Positions 30,279 through 39,587 are shown, numbered from the stretch's first letter. The stretch: 64,000 bases of DNA from Streptomyces sp. NBC_01439 (GCF_036227605.1 NZ_CP109487.1:1612001-1676000), one strand, 5' to 3'. The notes: generated by a model not told the origin, from the sequence alone. A program made the numbers and translations.

Positions 30279-31364
30279 ATGGATTTCAGCGTCTATTTCT
30301 TCTCCGCCAACGACCGGTACGACTTCGGCGAGCGCTACCGGTTCGTCCTCGACGTCGCCCGGTTCATGGACGAGCGGGGGTTCACCGCCATCTGGACCCC
30401 CGAGAGGCACTTCCAGGAGTTCGGGGGGAGCTTCCCCAACCCGGCCGTCCTGTCCGCCGCCCTGGCGGTGACGACCCGGAATCTGAGAATCCGAGCGGGC
30501 AGCGTGGTGCTCCCGCACCACCACCCGGTCCGGGTGGCCGAGGAGTGGTCGCTCGTCGACCAGCTCTCCGGGGGCCGGGCAGGGGTCTGTGTGGCCACCG
30601 GCTGGCACCAGGGCGACTTCGTCTTCTACCCCGAGCACTACGAGACCCGCCGGGAGCACACCCTCCGGCACATCTCCACCCTCCGCGCATTGTGGCGAGG
30701 GGAAACAGTCCCCTTCCCCGGCCCCGGCGGGCGGGAGCTGGAGGTCCGCACCTACCCGCGGCCCGCCCAGGCGGAACTGCCCCTGTGGCTGGTGCACACC
30801 TCGAACCCGCAGACCTGGGAGGACGCGGGCCGGCTGGGCCTCAACGTGCTGTCGCTGCTGACGAGCTGGGAGAAGCTCGGGGAGGACATCGCCCGCTACC
30901 GGGCGGCCCGCGAGGAGGCCGGCCACGACCCGCGGACCGGCATCGTGACCATCGGCATGCACACGTACGTCGGCGAGGACGAGAAGCGCGTCTGGGACAC
31001 CGTACGCGGCCCGGTGAAGAACTACCTCGCGTCCTTCATGACCCAGCAGCGGGCCGATGACAAGGTGAACGGCTCCTCCCGCGGCACCGACCCGGCCGAA
31101 CAGGACAGGCTCGCCGAGCTGATGGCCGAGGACTACTACCGGAGGCGCTCCCTGCTCGGGACGCCCGACAAGTGCGCGGCCACCGTGGAGCGGCTGCGCT
31201 CCACCGGCGTCGACGAGATCGCCTGCCTCGTCGACTTCGGCCTGCCGTTCGAGACCGTCCTGGCAGCGCTGCCCGCCCTTGACGCACTACGCCACCGCTT
31301 CGCCCCGCTGGAGGCCCATCCCGCCTCCCCAGGCCCCATGACCTGGTACTACGACCGGCACTGA
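30279..31364 (+). CDS. luciferase-like FMN-dependent monooxygenase of PKS/NRPS clusters (MupA family type)
   Basis: This is a 361-residue TIM-barrel flavin monooxygenase. The N-terminus (MDFSVYFFSANDR), the TPERHFQEFGG segment and GRAGVCVATGWH are typical of the stand-alone luciferase-like oxygenases found next to modular assembly lines. Such enzymes use FMNH2 and O2 to hydroxylate or oxygenate an acyl-carrier-bound intermediate or the released product. The ATG starts 7 bp after the PKS stop, and an AAGGA ribosome-binding site overlaps that stop, so the gene is almost certainly co-transcribed with the PKS. The exact substrate position cannot be deduced. The family call is firm; the reaction is inferred from family and context. 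Confidence 0.9.
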   Translation: MDFSVYFFSANDRYDFGERYRFVLDVARFMDERGFTAIWTPERHFQEFGGSFPNPAVLSAALAVTTRNLRIRAGSVVLPHHHPVRVAEEWSLVDQLSGGRAGVCVATGWHQGDFVFYPEHYETRREHTLRHISTLRALWRGETVPFPGPGGRELEVRTYPRPAQAELPLWLVHTSNPQTWEDAGRLGLNVLSLLTSWEKLGEDIARYRAAREEAGHDPRTGIVTIGMHTYVGEDEKRVWDTVRGPVKNYLASFMTQQRADDKVNGSSRGTDPAEQDRLAELMAEDYYRRRSLLGTPDKCAATVERLRSTGVDEIACLVDFGLPFETVLAALPALDALRHRFAPLEAHPASPGPMTWYYDRH

Positions 31365-31438
31365 GCACTGAACCGGCCGATCCGAAGAACCAGAGCACCA
31401 TCCACCAGCCCATTCGGGCAGTAGGGAGAACACCGCAC

Positions 31439-32251
31439 ATGAACTCGACACCGCAGTCCAACGCCGAGGAAGTCGCCGCGCTCTACGACGAGTTCAGCGA
31501 GTTCCACGCCCGGATCTGCGACAGCAACCTGCACGTCGGATACTGGCCGGAAGGAGACGAGAACTCCTCCTTCCAGGAGGCGACCGCGCACCTGACAGAC
31601 CTCATGGTGCGCCGGCTCGCCCCCAGAACCGGCCAGCGCATACTCGACATCGGCTGCGGAATCGGCCAGCCCGCCTTCCGCCTCGCCCAGGCGGCCGCCG
31701 CCGACGTCGTCGGCATCACCGTCAGCAAGCGCCAGATCGAGCGGGCCACCGCTCGCGCCGACGAACTCGGGCTCGCCGGGCGGGTCCGGTTCGAGCGCGC
31801 CGACGCGATGAAGCTCCCGTACGCCGACGGCTCGTACGACGCAGCGTGGCTCTTCGAATCCCTGATCCACATGCCCGACAAGGCACAGGCGCTCCGCGAG
31901 GCCGCCCGGGTGCTGCGCCCCGGCTCCCGCCTCGCCATCGCCGACATGTTCCGCGAGCCGGAGAAGGACTGGTCGGAAATCCACCCCCTCGTCACGGCCA
32001 TCCGGCTCGACGAGTACGGACCGCTGCTCGAAGGGGCCGGCTTCACGGTCGTCGACATCGAGGACGTGACCCCGCACATCCTCGTGCCCGAGACGGTACG
32101 CGTCAGCCTGCGCGCCCAGATGCTGGAGCACCGCGACGAGTGGGTGCGGATCGCCGGTGAAGACGTGGTCAAGGCCATGCTCGACCCCGAGGTCAACACC
32201 TTCTACACACCCGGCCTCGGCTACGTGCTCATCACCGCGGAACGCCGCTGA
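31439..32251 (+). CDS. class I SAM-dependent methyltransferase, probable tailoring O-methyltransferase
   Basis: This 270-residue protein has the SAM-binding motif I ILDIGCGIGQPAFRLAQ (about residues 68-84), a helix preceded by an N-terminal lid, motif II around DAAWLFESLIHM and RVLRPGSRLAIADMF as motif III. The layout matches the small-molecule methyltransferases of macrolide and polyketide clusters (ubiE/GerM type). It follows the flavin monooxygenase by 74 bp with an AGGGAGA ribosome-binding site. A strong hairpin follows directly, making this the last gene of the PKS transcript. A role as O-methyltransferase acting on the polyketide is inferred. Confidence 0.88.
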   Translation: MNSTPQSNAEEVAALYDEFSEFHARICDSNLHVGYWPEGDENSSFQEATAHLTDLMVRRLAPRTGQRILDIGCGIGQPAFRLAQAAAADVVGITVSKRQIERATARADELGLAGRVRFERADAMKLPYADGSYDAAWLFESLIHMPDKAQALREAARVLRPGSRLAIADMFREPEKDWSEIHPLVTAIRLDEYGPLLEGAGFTVVDIEDVTPHILVPETVRVSLRAQMLEHRDEWVRIAGEDVVKAMLDPEVNTFYTPGLGYVLITAERR

Positions 32252-32260
32252 TCAAGCGAT

Positions 32261-32292
32261 GAGGCCCCGTCAGCGGCGGCTGACGGGGCCTC
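32261..32292. terminator. bidirectional terminator between convergent methyltransferase and thioesterase genes
   Basis: A perfect 13-bp GC-rich stem (GAGGCCCCGTCAG / CTGACGGGGCCTC) with a 6-base loop CGGCGG lies between the methyltransferase stop and the convergent thioesterase stop. There is only a weak T-run, as is usual in Streptomyces. Its position between converging genes supports termination in both directions. Confidence 0.85.
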
Positions 32293-32305
32293 GTTCTGTC
32301 CGAGC

Positions 32306-33091
32306 TCAGGGAACCAAGGTCCGCAGCAGTTCCGGGGCCAGCAGGGAGAGCAGGCGTTCCCGCTCCGGCTGGAGGAAGAAATGCCCGCCGGGCAGCAGGG
32401 CGACCGAGGAACCGGCGCCGGTCAGCTCCCCCCAGGCCGCCAGTCCCGCGCGGCTGGTCTCCCGGTCCTCCGAGCCGCCGAAGGCGAGCACCGGACAGGC
32501 GAGCGGTATGCCAGGCAGGTACTCGTACGTCTCCAGCATCGTCACGTCCGCCCGCAGGATCGGCAGGTAGACCGCTCGGAGCTGCCGGTCCTCACGGATC
32601 ACCGGCGGGATCGCCCCGTACCGTGTGTCGAGGGCCTCCAGGAACTCCTCGTCCGGCAGCCGGTGCAACGGCGCACCAGCGCGGACCCGCGCCCGTGGGG
32701 CGTGGGAGGCGGAGACGGCGAGCAGCGAAGGATGCAGATCCCACTTGTCGCGAAGGGCGCGGGCCATCTCGTAGGCCAAGTAGGCACCCAGGCTGTGCCC
32801 GAACAGCGCGAACGGCTCGTCCCCGAGCAGGCCCGCCACGGCCTCGGCGGCCTCGGCGGCCAGCGTGCGCAGGTCGGTCGCGGGCGGTTCGCCCATGCGC
32901 GCGTCCCGGCCCGGAAGCCTGACCGCCCAAGGCTCGACCGCCTCGGGCAGCAGGTCGCCCCAGCCGTGGAAGACCGCGGCGCTCCCACCGGCGTACGGCA
33001 GGCACAGCAGCCGGATGCGGCCGGCCCGTCGGCGGACCGGCCGCAGCACCCACCTGTCGGCATTCTCGGCATTCTCGGCCACGAGATCCAT
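32306..33091 (-). CDS. type II thioesterase (editing hydrolase of the PKS)
   Basis: This is a 261-residue alpha/beta hydrolase. LLCLPYAGGSAAVFHGW is near the N-terminus, the nucleophile motif is GHSLGAY, a catalytic Asp is in the GGSEDRET region and the terminal His is in LPGGHFFLQP. These are the hallmarks of RifR/GrsT-type type II thioesterases, which remove aberrant acyl groups from carrier proteins. The ATG at 33091 lies 8 bp after the upstream membrane-protein gene stop, so the two form an operon. The frame remains open far upstream, but that part overlaps the membrane protein and has no family similarity. Confidence 0.92.
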   Translation of the reverse strand: MDLVAENAENADRWVLRPVRRRAGRIRLLCLPYAGGSAAVFHGWGDLLPEAVEPWAVRLPGRDARMGEPPATDLRTLAAEAAEAVAGLLGDEPFALFGHSLGAYLAYEMARALRDKWDLHPSLLAVSASHAPRARVRAGAPLHRLPDEEFLEALDTRYGAIPPVIREDRQLRAVYLPILRADVTMLETYEYLPGIPLACPVLAFGGSEDRETSRAGLAAWGELTGAGSSVALLPGGHFFLQPERERLLSLLAPELLRTLVP

Positions 33092-33099
33092 GACAGCGC

Positions 33100-33798
33100 C
33101 TATCGGATCAGGGTCGGACGGAAGGCCGGACGCGGCCCCACGGGCTTCTCGAGGCCGTGGTTGGCCAGCGAGAACAACCGTGTGTTGAGCCGCATGCACG
33201 GCTGGATCAGCGTGTCGACGCACACCAGGAAGCACACGGTGCCCACGCCCACCGGTCCCCCGAGGAGGTACCCGGCACCGAGCAGCAACAGCTCCAGGCT
33301 CCCCTTGGCAACCCAGAACGGCCAGCGCCACCGGTGGGTCATGGTGATGGCGACCAGGTCCATGGCGCGGATACCCACACCGCTCATGATGATCAGGGCC
33401 GAGCCGTACGTACACAGCAGCGCTCCCGTCAGCATGAGGACCGTGCGGGGCACGGGCAGATACCCGGCCGCGTCCACGGCGCGCAGCACGTCGATCACAC
33501 TGCCGCAGAGGAAGAAGGTGATGAACGGGGAGAGGACCGGGGGCCGCCGGTTCCACACGGCCCAGACGGCGATGCAGACTGCGGCAACGAGTGCCTGGGC
33601 GATCCCGATGGTGAGCCGCAGGTGTCCCAGGAGACCCAGGGCGAACACGTCCAGTGGATCGGTGCCGAGGTCCGATCGGATGAAGCAGGCCGCACCCGCG
33701 GAGAAGATCAGGCAGCCACCCAGGTAGACCAGGTAGCGGGTGCGCGACGACGCCATGTGGGTGCGGAAGCTGGACCAGGTGAGGCGGGGGCGGGGCAT
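33100..33798 (-). CDS. YczE/YitT-like integral membrane protein
   Basis: The 232-residue protein has about six hydrophobic segments (for example YLGGCLIFSAGAACFI, IAQALVAAVCIAVWAV, VLMLTGALLCTYGSALIIM and GTVCFLVCVDTLIQP) and the SDLGTDPLDVFALGL region typical of the YczE/YyaS/YitT group. In Bacillus, yczE is adjacent to the phosphopantetheinyl transferase gene sfp and has been linked to nonribosomal peptide production. Here the gene is divergent from an Sfp-type transferase 228 bp away and upstream of a type II thioesterase. Its molecular function is unknown. An alternative ATG at 33756 is possible; the chosen start has GGGAG upstream. Confidence 0.8.
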   Translation of the reverse strand: MPRPRLTWSSFRTHMASSRTRYLVYLGGCLIFSAGAACFIRSDLGTDPLDVFALGLLGHLRLTIGIAQALVAAVCIAVWAVWNRRPPVLSPFITFFLCGSVIDVLRAVDAAGYLPVPRTVLMLTGALLCTYGSALIIMSGVGIRAMDLVAITMTHRWRWPFWVAKGSLELLLLGAGYLLGGPVGVGTVCFLVCVDTLIQPCMRLNTRLFSLANHGLEKPVGPRPAFRPTLIR

Positions 33799-34026
33799 GA
33801 GTCTGTGCTACTCCCTTCGGATCGCCGCGCATCCGGTCACAGCGCCGCGGCAGCAGCGGTCTCGGGCGCGGGCGCGTGTCGGTCACGAGCCTGGCCGACA
33901 CTGGGCGCCGAGACCCCGGTGAAACCCCCAGCACGCACCCCAGAGCCGGGGCCGGACGCACGCGCGCCGCCTCACCGCCCGCGTAGCGTGGGCGGTCAGC
34001 CGCAGTCCGTCGAGAGAGGCAGTCAC
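33799..34026. promoter_or_regulatory. divergent intergenic region between membrane-protein/TEII operon and PPTase gene
   Basis: This 228-bp region separates two outward-facing genes and must hold promoters for both. No -35/-10 pair or operator could be assigned with confidence by eye. Confidence 0.4.
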
Positions 34027-34701
34027 GTGATCGAGCGGATCGTGCCGGCCGGGGTCGTCGTCGAGGCCGTCTACGGTGACGAGGTCTGGGCGCCGGAGAC
34101 CGCGCTCTTCCCCGAGGAGGCGGAGGCCGTCGCCGAGGCGACTCCTGGACGTCAGCGTGAATTCGCCACCACACGCCTGTGCGCGCGGCGGGGCATGGCC
34201 CGCCTGGGACATGAGCCGGCTCCGCTGACGCGCAGCCGCCGAGGCGCGCCGGGATGGCCGCCCGGTCTGGTCGGCAGCCTCACCCACTGCGCCGGATATC
34301 GCGCGGCCGCCGTGGCCCGTACGCAGGACGTCGGCGCGCTCGGGATCGACGCGGAGCCGAACGTGCCCCTTCCCGAGGGCCTCCTCGCTTCGATCGCCAC
34401 ACCGGCAGAACGCCTCTGGGTACGCTCACTGACCGCCCAGCGCCCCGAAGTGTGCTGGGACCGGCTTCTGTTCAGCATCAAGGAAAGCACCTTCAAGACG
34501 TGGTACCCGCTGACCGGCCGCGAACTGGAGTTCCGGGAGGCAGAAGTGGCACTCGATCTCACGGCCGGCACATGCCAGGCCCGGCCGCTGGTACCGGCAC
34601 CCGTCATCGGCAACCTGCCCACGGACTGCTTCCGCGGCCGATGGATGGTCCGGTACGGGCTCATCACGACCGCCATGCATGTTCCTCGAACCGCCTGGTG
34701 A
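34027..34701 (+). CDS. 4'-phosphopantetheinyl transferase, Sfp/EntD type
   Basis: The 224-residue protein carries the conserved pattern of Sfp/EntD-class transferases: GSLTHCAGYRAAAVA (the loop before the metal site), GIDAEP (metal-binding Asp and Glu) and SIKESTFKTWYP (the KExxxK core helix). It converts apo-ACPs to holo-ACPs by transfer of the phosphopantetheine arm of CoA, and so would activate the ACPs of the adjacent PKS. The GTG start at 34027 is preceded by a GAGAGG-like ribosome-binding site; the open frame continues upstream but lies antisense to the membrane-protein gene. It is the last recognisable gene of the PKS cluster on this side. Confidence 0.92.
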   Translation: MIERIVPAGVVVEAVYGDEVWAPETALFPEEAEAVAEATPGRQREFATTRLCARRGMARLGHEPAPLTRSRRGAPGWPPGLVGSLTHCAGYRAAAVARTQDVGALGIDAEPNVPLPEGLLASIATPAERLWVRSLTAQRPEVCWDRLLFSIKESTFKTWYPLTGRELEFREAEVALDLTAGTCQARPLVPAPVIGNLPTDCFRGRWMVRYGLITTAMHVPRTAW

Positions 34702-36517
34702 TCCGGTTCGTAGATCTGGGCGCCGCATCAACAGATGGGGCCGACGAACAGCTGAAGTGCGAACTCGATGGGTATGAGGACCTGCCTTCCCCAAACGCGA
34801 ACATGCCCACACCGCCCGGGGCCGCTGCCAGTCGGTCCCCGTTCGGCCGAAAAGGGCGCTCAGAGCTGCGGAAGCTTGCGACCCTGCCCGGTGCACCACC
34901 GACCAAGCCACAGGGAGAGCCCGTGCAACATCACGTCAGACCAAGATCCGGACCAGCCCCGGACCAACACACCGCCGAGTGCGGGCAACCGCTTGCGTTC
35001 TCGCTGGTCAGAATGGGTACAGCCCCTGTACCACAGCAGACGAAGAACCTGCTGCGACAAGGAGAGGAGCATCTGTCCGCTCAGAGTGGCTTCTATCGCT
35101 CGGGCTCAAAGATGCGGGCGGTCTTTCTGATACTTCCGGGCATGGGATGCCTGCACATGCGCGACGGACCTCCTTGATGGACTTGCGGCCAACGCACGCA
35201 GCCACATCGCTACGGAAACCTCGGCGCCCAGCCCATTCCAAGGGGAGAAGCAGCTGTACATCCCCGGGCGCTTAAGCCGGAGCAAGGTCTTTGAACAGCT
35301 CCATCGCTGCATTCACGGCAGCTCCCCTGGTCTTCCCCGCATTCTGGTCTCAGTTTCGCTGGCTTGTGCTCGTTCGAGTGGAGCTTGTTCACGCACTTGG
35401 TACGCTCCGTGCGCGACCACACCGATCATGGCGGCTGCGACCTCGTTGCAGCACGAGACCGGCAACCAACCTTGCGGCTGTCCATGGCGGAAATCTCGCC
35501 GCCTCCGATATTGGATGACGACGGATTCCGGGGTGCGCTCCGGGTCCCCACCCTCGACTGGCCGCCGGGTATGGCTCCTTGTCGTAGGCTGACCGCAGGA
35601 ATAGAGGTATGATGCTCTCCGCATGAGGAGCCCGCATCCCTGCACCGCATGACCCTGCGTGACGCGGCCCTCCTCTCAGCCCTGTGCCCCCCCCAGAGCA
35701 TCCCGGAGCCGGCACCTGTACGCGCGGGCAGCGCATGGGCCTGGACCAGTCACGGGGCCTTGATGAACGGGCCTGTTCCACGGGCGAGCCGGCTTGCCGT
35801 GCGGGGCCTTGCAGTGCGGACCAGGCGGCCATCGGACCAGCCCCGTAGTCACGCCCCGCTTCGGCATCGCCGGGACACGGTCTGGTCCGATGCTGAGCGT
35901 TTGCTGACCGGAGGCCCACCGGTACCGCCGTGACCTGCGGAAACGTCCAGATGTCAGATGTAGGACTTGAACATGGTACGAAGCAATGTGAGCTCCTAGA
36001 GGACGGCTCCCTGCCAGCTTTATGCAGGTCAAGGGCGTTCTGCACTCTACACCGGGAGGCGTCCGATCGGAGATCCTAAGGAAAATCGATTGCCTCTGGC
36101 GAGAAGGCTCCTGACCTGCACTTCCGTGGGCACCGGGCTGACGTGACGCTGCCGACCAGGCGTCGTATCAGACAGCCACTTCGGAATGTGGGGGCCGATG
36201 CTGACTAAATGCTGACTTTCTTGACGGCACGTCACGCAGATTGGGAGGGTTCAGGCCGACTCGCTTCCCCGAGGGCGCCTCAGACTTGTCCACCGTGATC
36301 AAGCGACTGGTCATCGCAAGGCAGGTCGCCCCTCTGCATCCGGGCCAGTTGCCCTACTGCCATGACGCAGCTCCACCAGCCCTTCGCTCGTCGCAGACGA
36401 TACTGACTCAGTCGTCCCGGCCTCGAACTGGACCCGGCTCAGCCCCGCGAGCCCGCGCAGCGCCTGCCGGGCCGGACCGGCGCTTGCTGCCATGGCGCCG
36501 TCGATAGAGTCCGATCA
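34702..36517. other. 1.8-kb stretch without a supportable gene
   Basis: Codon-position GC bias is weak or inconsistent in all frames, open frames are short with Arg/Ser/Pro-rich translations, and no family motif was seen. GC content is visibly lower than in the PKS. It probably represents decayed DNA at the boundary of the biosynthetic cluster. No tRNA or convincing hairpin was found here. Confidence 0.5.
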
Positions 36518-36649
36518 TGACGTACATAGTGACCCTCACCTCGGCCTAGATGGCCGAGAACGAATCCGACTGGCTCGTCACGGAACGCTTTACGAAAGGG
36601 CTTCCCAGGGCTCGACACATCAGACAACGGCACCCGGTTAGCGTTTCTG

Positions 36650-37747
36650 GTGTGCGACAACCGCACTTATCCCACGGGCAACAGTCGCAGGGAGCTCTCC
36701 GAACACGGCCGCTTCATCACCTGGGTCGGATCGGTTCAGCGCTTCAACACCGTGGGGCCTGTCGACAGCAGCATCACCATCGAGCCCATGCGCAGATGTC
36801 CGCGGCCGGTGCCTCTGGACGGTCCCGACGGGATCTTGGCCTCCTTTTCCTCGACGCATCGATCCCATGTGGAGCAGGCCCTCTCCGGAAGCGCGGGACA
36901 CTGCGGCATGACAACCTGGCAGGCTCTCCAGGAAGCGCTCCTAAGGAAACATCCCGAGTTGGCCCAGTACATCGAGTGGCTTCTCGCCAATCTCAACCCG
37001 ATCCGCTTCGACGTCGAAGACGCGGCGGACCGTGCGTGGCAGGAACAGAGAGACGCGGCTCAGTCCCTCACGCGGGTAACCGATTTCCCTCACTCCGCAC
37101 TGTCGGCCTGGGGACGCCCCGCCTCACGGGACGCGCCGTACCTCGCGGGCCTCATCCCAGACCCTGTGGAGAACAGCCTCATCGACCACGACGTACGCGC
37201 CGGGCTGGGCAGCGAGGCTCTGCTTTTCGACGACTGGCGACGCCTCAGTGACGTGCGATGTGACATTCACGTCCTGGAAGACTCCACCGGACGCCGCCTC
37301 GAGGGCGTCAACGTCAATGCCACTCCGGTCGAGAGCCGACTAGGCACGGACATGATCTACTACCACCACCCCAGCCACAGCTTCGTCCTCGTCCAGTACA
37401 AACGACTAAGTCCCCGGACCAAGGAATACCGGGTGAACAAGCAACTCCTGGACCAGATGGACCGCTTGGACCGTGTTGCAAAGATCAGCTCCAAGCCTGC
37501 ACGCTCCCACGAGTGGCGCCCCTCCCAGGACTCATGCTTCCTGAAGTTCGCACACTGGCGGGACTCGGCAGCCCCTACCTCCGAGCTGGCCCACGGCATG
37601 TACATTCCCGTCTCGTACGCCCGCATTCTCCTCAAAGACGACTGCACGCTCGGAAGTCAGGGTGGGCGCATCTTCAGCTACGAAAGGGTGGGCCGCTACC
37701 TCGTCGGCTCAGAGTTCGCGGATTTGGTGAAGCTCGGCTTGGTCTGA
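36650..37747 (+). CDS. putative PD-(D/E)xK (Mrr-like) nuclease, N-terminus probably frameshifted
   Basis: The 365 residues from GTG 36650 have coding character. Around residues 225-255 the order E..GTDMIYY..LVQYKRL resembles a PD-(D/E)xK nuclease core in its QxK form, as in Mrr-type restriction endonucleases. The same frame reads back in a sensible way to about 36608 (GLDTSDNGTRLAFL). Further upstream the likely start (MAENESDWLVTERFTKG, ATG 36550) lies in another frame, so a single frameshift near 36600-36610, or a sequencing error, has probably split the gene. A small gene follows after 3 bp. The nuclease function and a role in defence are inferred; catalytic residues were assigned by eye only. 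Confidence 0.5.
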   Translation: MCDNRTYPTGNSRRELSEHGRFITWVGSVQRFNTVGPVDSSITIEPMRRCPRPVPLDGPDGILASFSSTHRSHVEQALSGSAGHCGMTTWQALQEALLRKHPELAQYIEWLLANLNPIRFDVEDAADRAWQEQRDAAQSLTRVTDFPHSALSAWGRPASRDAPYLAGLIPDPVENSLIDHDVRAGLGSEALLFDDWRRLSDVRCDIHVLEDSTGRRLEGVNVNATPVESRLGTDMIYYHHPSHSFVLVQYKRLSPRTKEYRVNKQLLDQMDRLDRVAKISSKPARSHEWRPSQDSCFLKFAHWRDSAAPTSELAHGMYIPVSYARILLKDDCTLGSQGGRIFSYERVGRYLVGSEFADLVKLGLV

Positions 37748-37750
37748 ACT

Positions 37751-37960
37751 GTGCAAACCAGCGTCGAGCAGTTGCGGGACTTCGGGCTGCAGCGTGCCCG
37801 TGAGGGGTACAGCGTCGTGTTGGGGTTCGAAACGAGCGAGGAGACGCCCCGCGCACGGGCGACACGGGCCCGCAGCCGCAGCACGAAGAAGAGACCGAAG
37901 GTGAACTCATACGTCCCACCGGCCTCACAGCCACCCTTGTTCGACATTCCGGGTTCTTGA
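37751..37960 (+). CDS. small hypothetical protein, partner of nuclease-like gene
   Basis: The 69-residue protein starts at a GTG 3 bp after the preceding stop. The N-terminal half is amphipathic (SVEQLRDFGLQRAREGYSVVLGFE); the second half is basic (RATRARSRSTKKRPK) and ends with PPLFDIPGS. The tight spacing suggests translational coupling to the nuclease-like gene. No family was recognised. Confidence 0.45.
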   Translation: MQTSVEQLRDFGLQRAREGYSVVLGFETSEETPRARATRARSRSTKKRPKVNSYVPPASQPPLFDIPGS

Positions 37961-38199
37961 TCCACGGCGTTCAACAGCGGCCGCTCACCCTCCCGTTCCG
38001 CGAGGGTGGCCGCATGAGGCACCCTCCTCCTGGACATGCCTGGATCACGATCTGAAGGAACGACGTCACCACACGGCACCGGCTCATGCGGTGACATTTT
38101 GCACTGCGAGCTGCCGGCAGTGTGCACCTCACGTCGGTCAATGTGCCCCCTGGGAGGCAGCAACACCTCTATCCTCCGTTCACGCGATAGGGGTGTGCA

Positions 38200-38942
38200 C
38201 GCCGCAGCTGCCGTCCACGCTCCGGGGCCTTGCCCGGCTCGTCCGCCCATCCGGCTGCGGCGAGCCGCCAGCAGCGAGCATGACTTCAGCCGTGCTTTGC
38301 CGCGTTCATCCGGTGCCCGTGCCGCGGCCAGGGCCCGGTTAACGGTGCGTTGGGTGAGGGCGAGTTCACCGCCGGGTGGGCGTTTGAGGCCGGTGGTGGC
38401 CCAGGGGCTGGCGCCCTGGTAGGCGCGGTCGGCGAGGATCGGACCTCCGAGGCGTTCGCAGATCCGGATAATCTTGTGGGTGCGGGCCGCGGTCAGGTCG
38501 TGGTGCGGCTCGGCAGCGCGGGCGAAATCCATAGCACCTCGCCGGCGGGATCGGTGACGACCTGGACGTTCACGCCGTGCCCGCGGTGCTTGGCCGAGTA
38601 GCCGGCCCGACTGTCGCCGACGCGGTCGCACTCGGCGAGGGTCCCGTCCGGCAGGACGAACTCCGGGTCGTGCTCGCGCAGCGTCTTGAACAGGCCCGGC
38701 GCGCGGTCGGCGAGCAGACTGGTCACTGCGGTGACGTAGGCGTGGGCGGTGCCGACGGATATCCCGAAGCCGGCCGCGATCCGGGGGAGGGTGTCGTGGC
38801 GGCGTAGGTACACCAGAGGGACGAGCGCCCGCTGGTGGGGCCGGAGTTTGCACCGTCGGCCACCCTCGCGGGTGACGATGAGCATCGTGACCCACTCGAC
38901 CAGCCCGTGTGGGAGGTCGAGTGCGGCAGGATAGGGAACCAA
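38200..38942 (-). pseudogene. remnant of an IS5-group (IS112-like) transposase, frameshifted
   Basis: From ATG 38942 the frame encodes a typical N-terminal half ([21 protein letters not shown], then a helix-turn-helix with [13 protein letters not shown], then [13 protein letters not shown]), which covers the first DDE aspartate region. The frame is lost near 38505-38520. The continuation is in another frame ([46 protein letters not shown]), followed by further decay near 38260. The order of these blocks matches complete transposases of this group found in Streptomyces. Terminal inverted repeats were not identified. It marks this stretch as a former insertion site. Confidence 0.8.
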
Positions 38943-39206
38943 CAGGGCTCCTGTGCCGGTGGGTTGAGACTTCGAAAACCTCCCTCAACGGCACGGGGGC
39001 CTCGTGCGTTGCGGCCCTCACCTCGATCTTACCGCCGTCACCCATCAGTGGCCACGCTGAAAACGCTCACTGCCGCATTTTGCTTGTTTGGCAGTCCTGC
39101 GGAGTGGGGTAGACCACTTTTATTGGCTCCGACTAAGCTTTTCCTTTCGACGGCTGGTTCGTCGACAAGCGCCGGGAAGGGCGGTCACGGGCCAGGTGCG
39201 ACCACG

Positions 39207-39572
39207 GTGGAGGGCAGCTTGCGGGAAGTTTTTGATCACTTGCTAGGCTTGTCGGAGCGCGATCTTGATCTGCTGATCGCTGAACATCTCTTGGAACATG
39301 ACCTGGGAAGCCGAGATGATGACGACGAGGAGCGGGTCTTCATCGCACGCAGGTGGTTCGCGTCAATACGCGGGAGGCTGCGCAGCGTTATCTGCGGACA
39401 TGAGGAGATCCAACGAGCCGCTGAAAACCCGGGGGAGAACGACCAGTTTCTGGTCGCAGCGATCGTGGATGCATTGCTAGCCGCGAGCTTCAAGATTGAT
39501 ATTCCGGTAACTGTCCTTTCCGTGAAAATTGCCCATATGGGCATCCGTAAAATCTGCAGCGCCGACAGCTAA
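39207..39572 (+). CDS. 121-residue helical acidic protein upstream of metallopeptidase gene
   Basis: The frame is open from further upstream, but coding character begins at GTG 39207 (EGSLREVFDHLLGLSERDLDLL). The protein is mostly helical, with an acidic central run (SRDDDDEERVF), a cysteine in RSVICGHEE, and a C-terminal hydrophobic helix (FLVAAIVDALLAASFKIDI then LSVKIAHMGIRKIC). The overall look is like a small death-fold or effector-associated adaptor; this is only an impression. The downstream gene begins 15 bp later, so the pair is probably one operon. Codon usage is less GC-rich than in flanking genes, which suggests transfer. Confidence 0.55.
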   Translation: MEGSLREVFDHLLGLSERDLDLLIAEHLLEHDLGSRDDDDEERVFIARRWFASIRGRLRSVICGHEEIQRAAENPGENDQFLVAAIVDALLAASFKIDIPVTVLSVKIAHMGIRKICSADS

Positions 39573-39587
39573 GAGACGGACTACCGC

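Noticed and set aside
33157..34026. N-terminal extension of the PPTase frame
   Set aside because: It runs antisense through the membrane-protein gene; family similarity begins only after GTG 34027.
34702..36517. Several short frames after the PPTase gene
   Set aside because: None shows codon bias, a ribosome-binding site with a sensible start, and a recognisable sequence together.
37820..37845. GGGGTTCGAAACG, resembling the T-arm of a tRNA
   Set aside because: No acceptor stem, anticodon arm or CCA-end can be folded around it, and it lies within a small coding frame.
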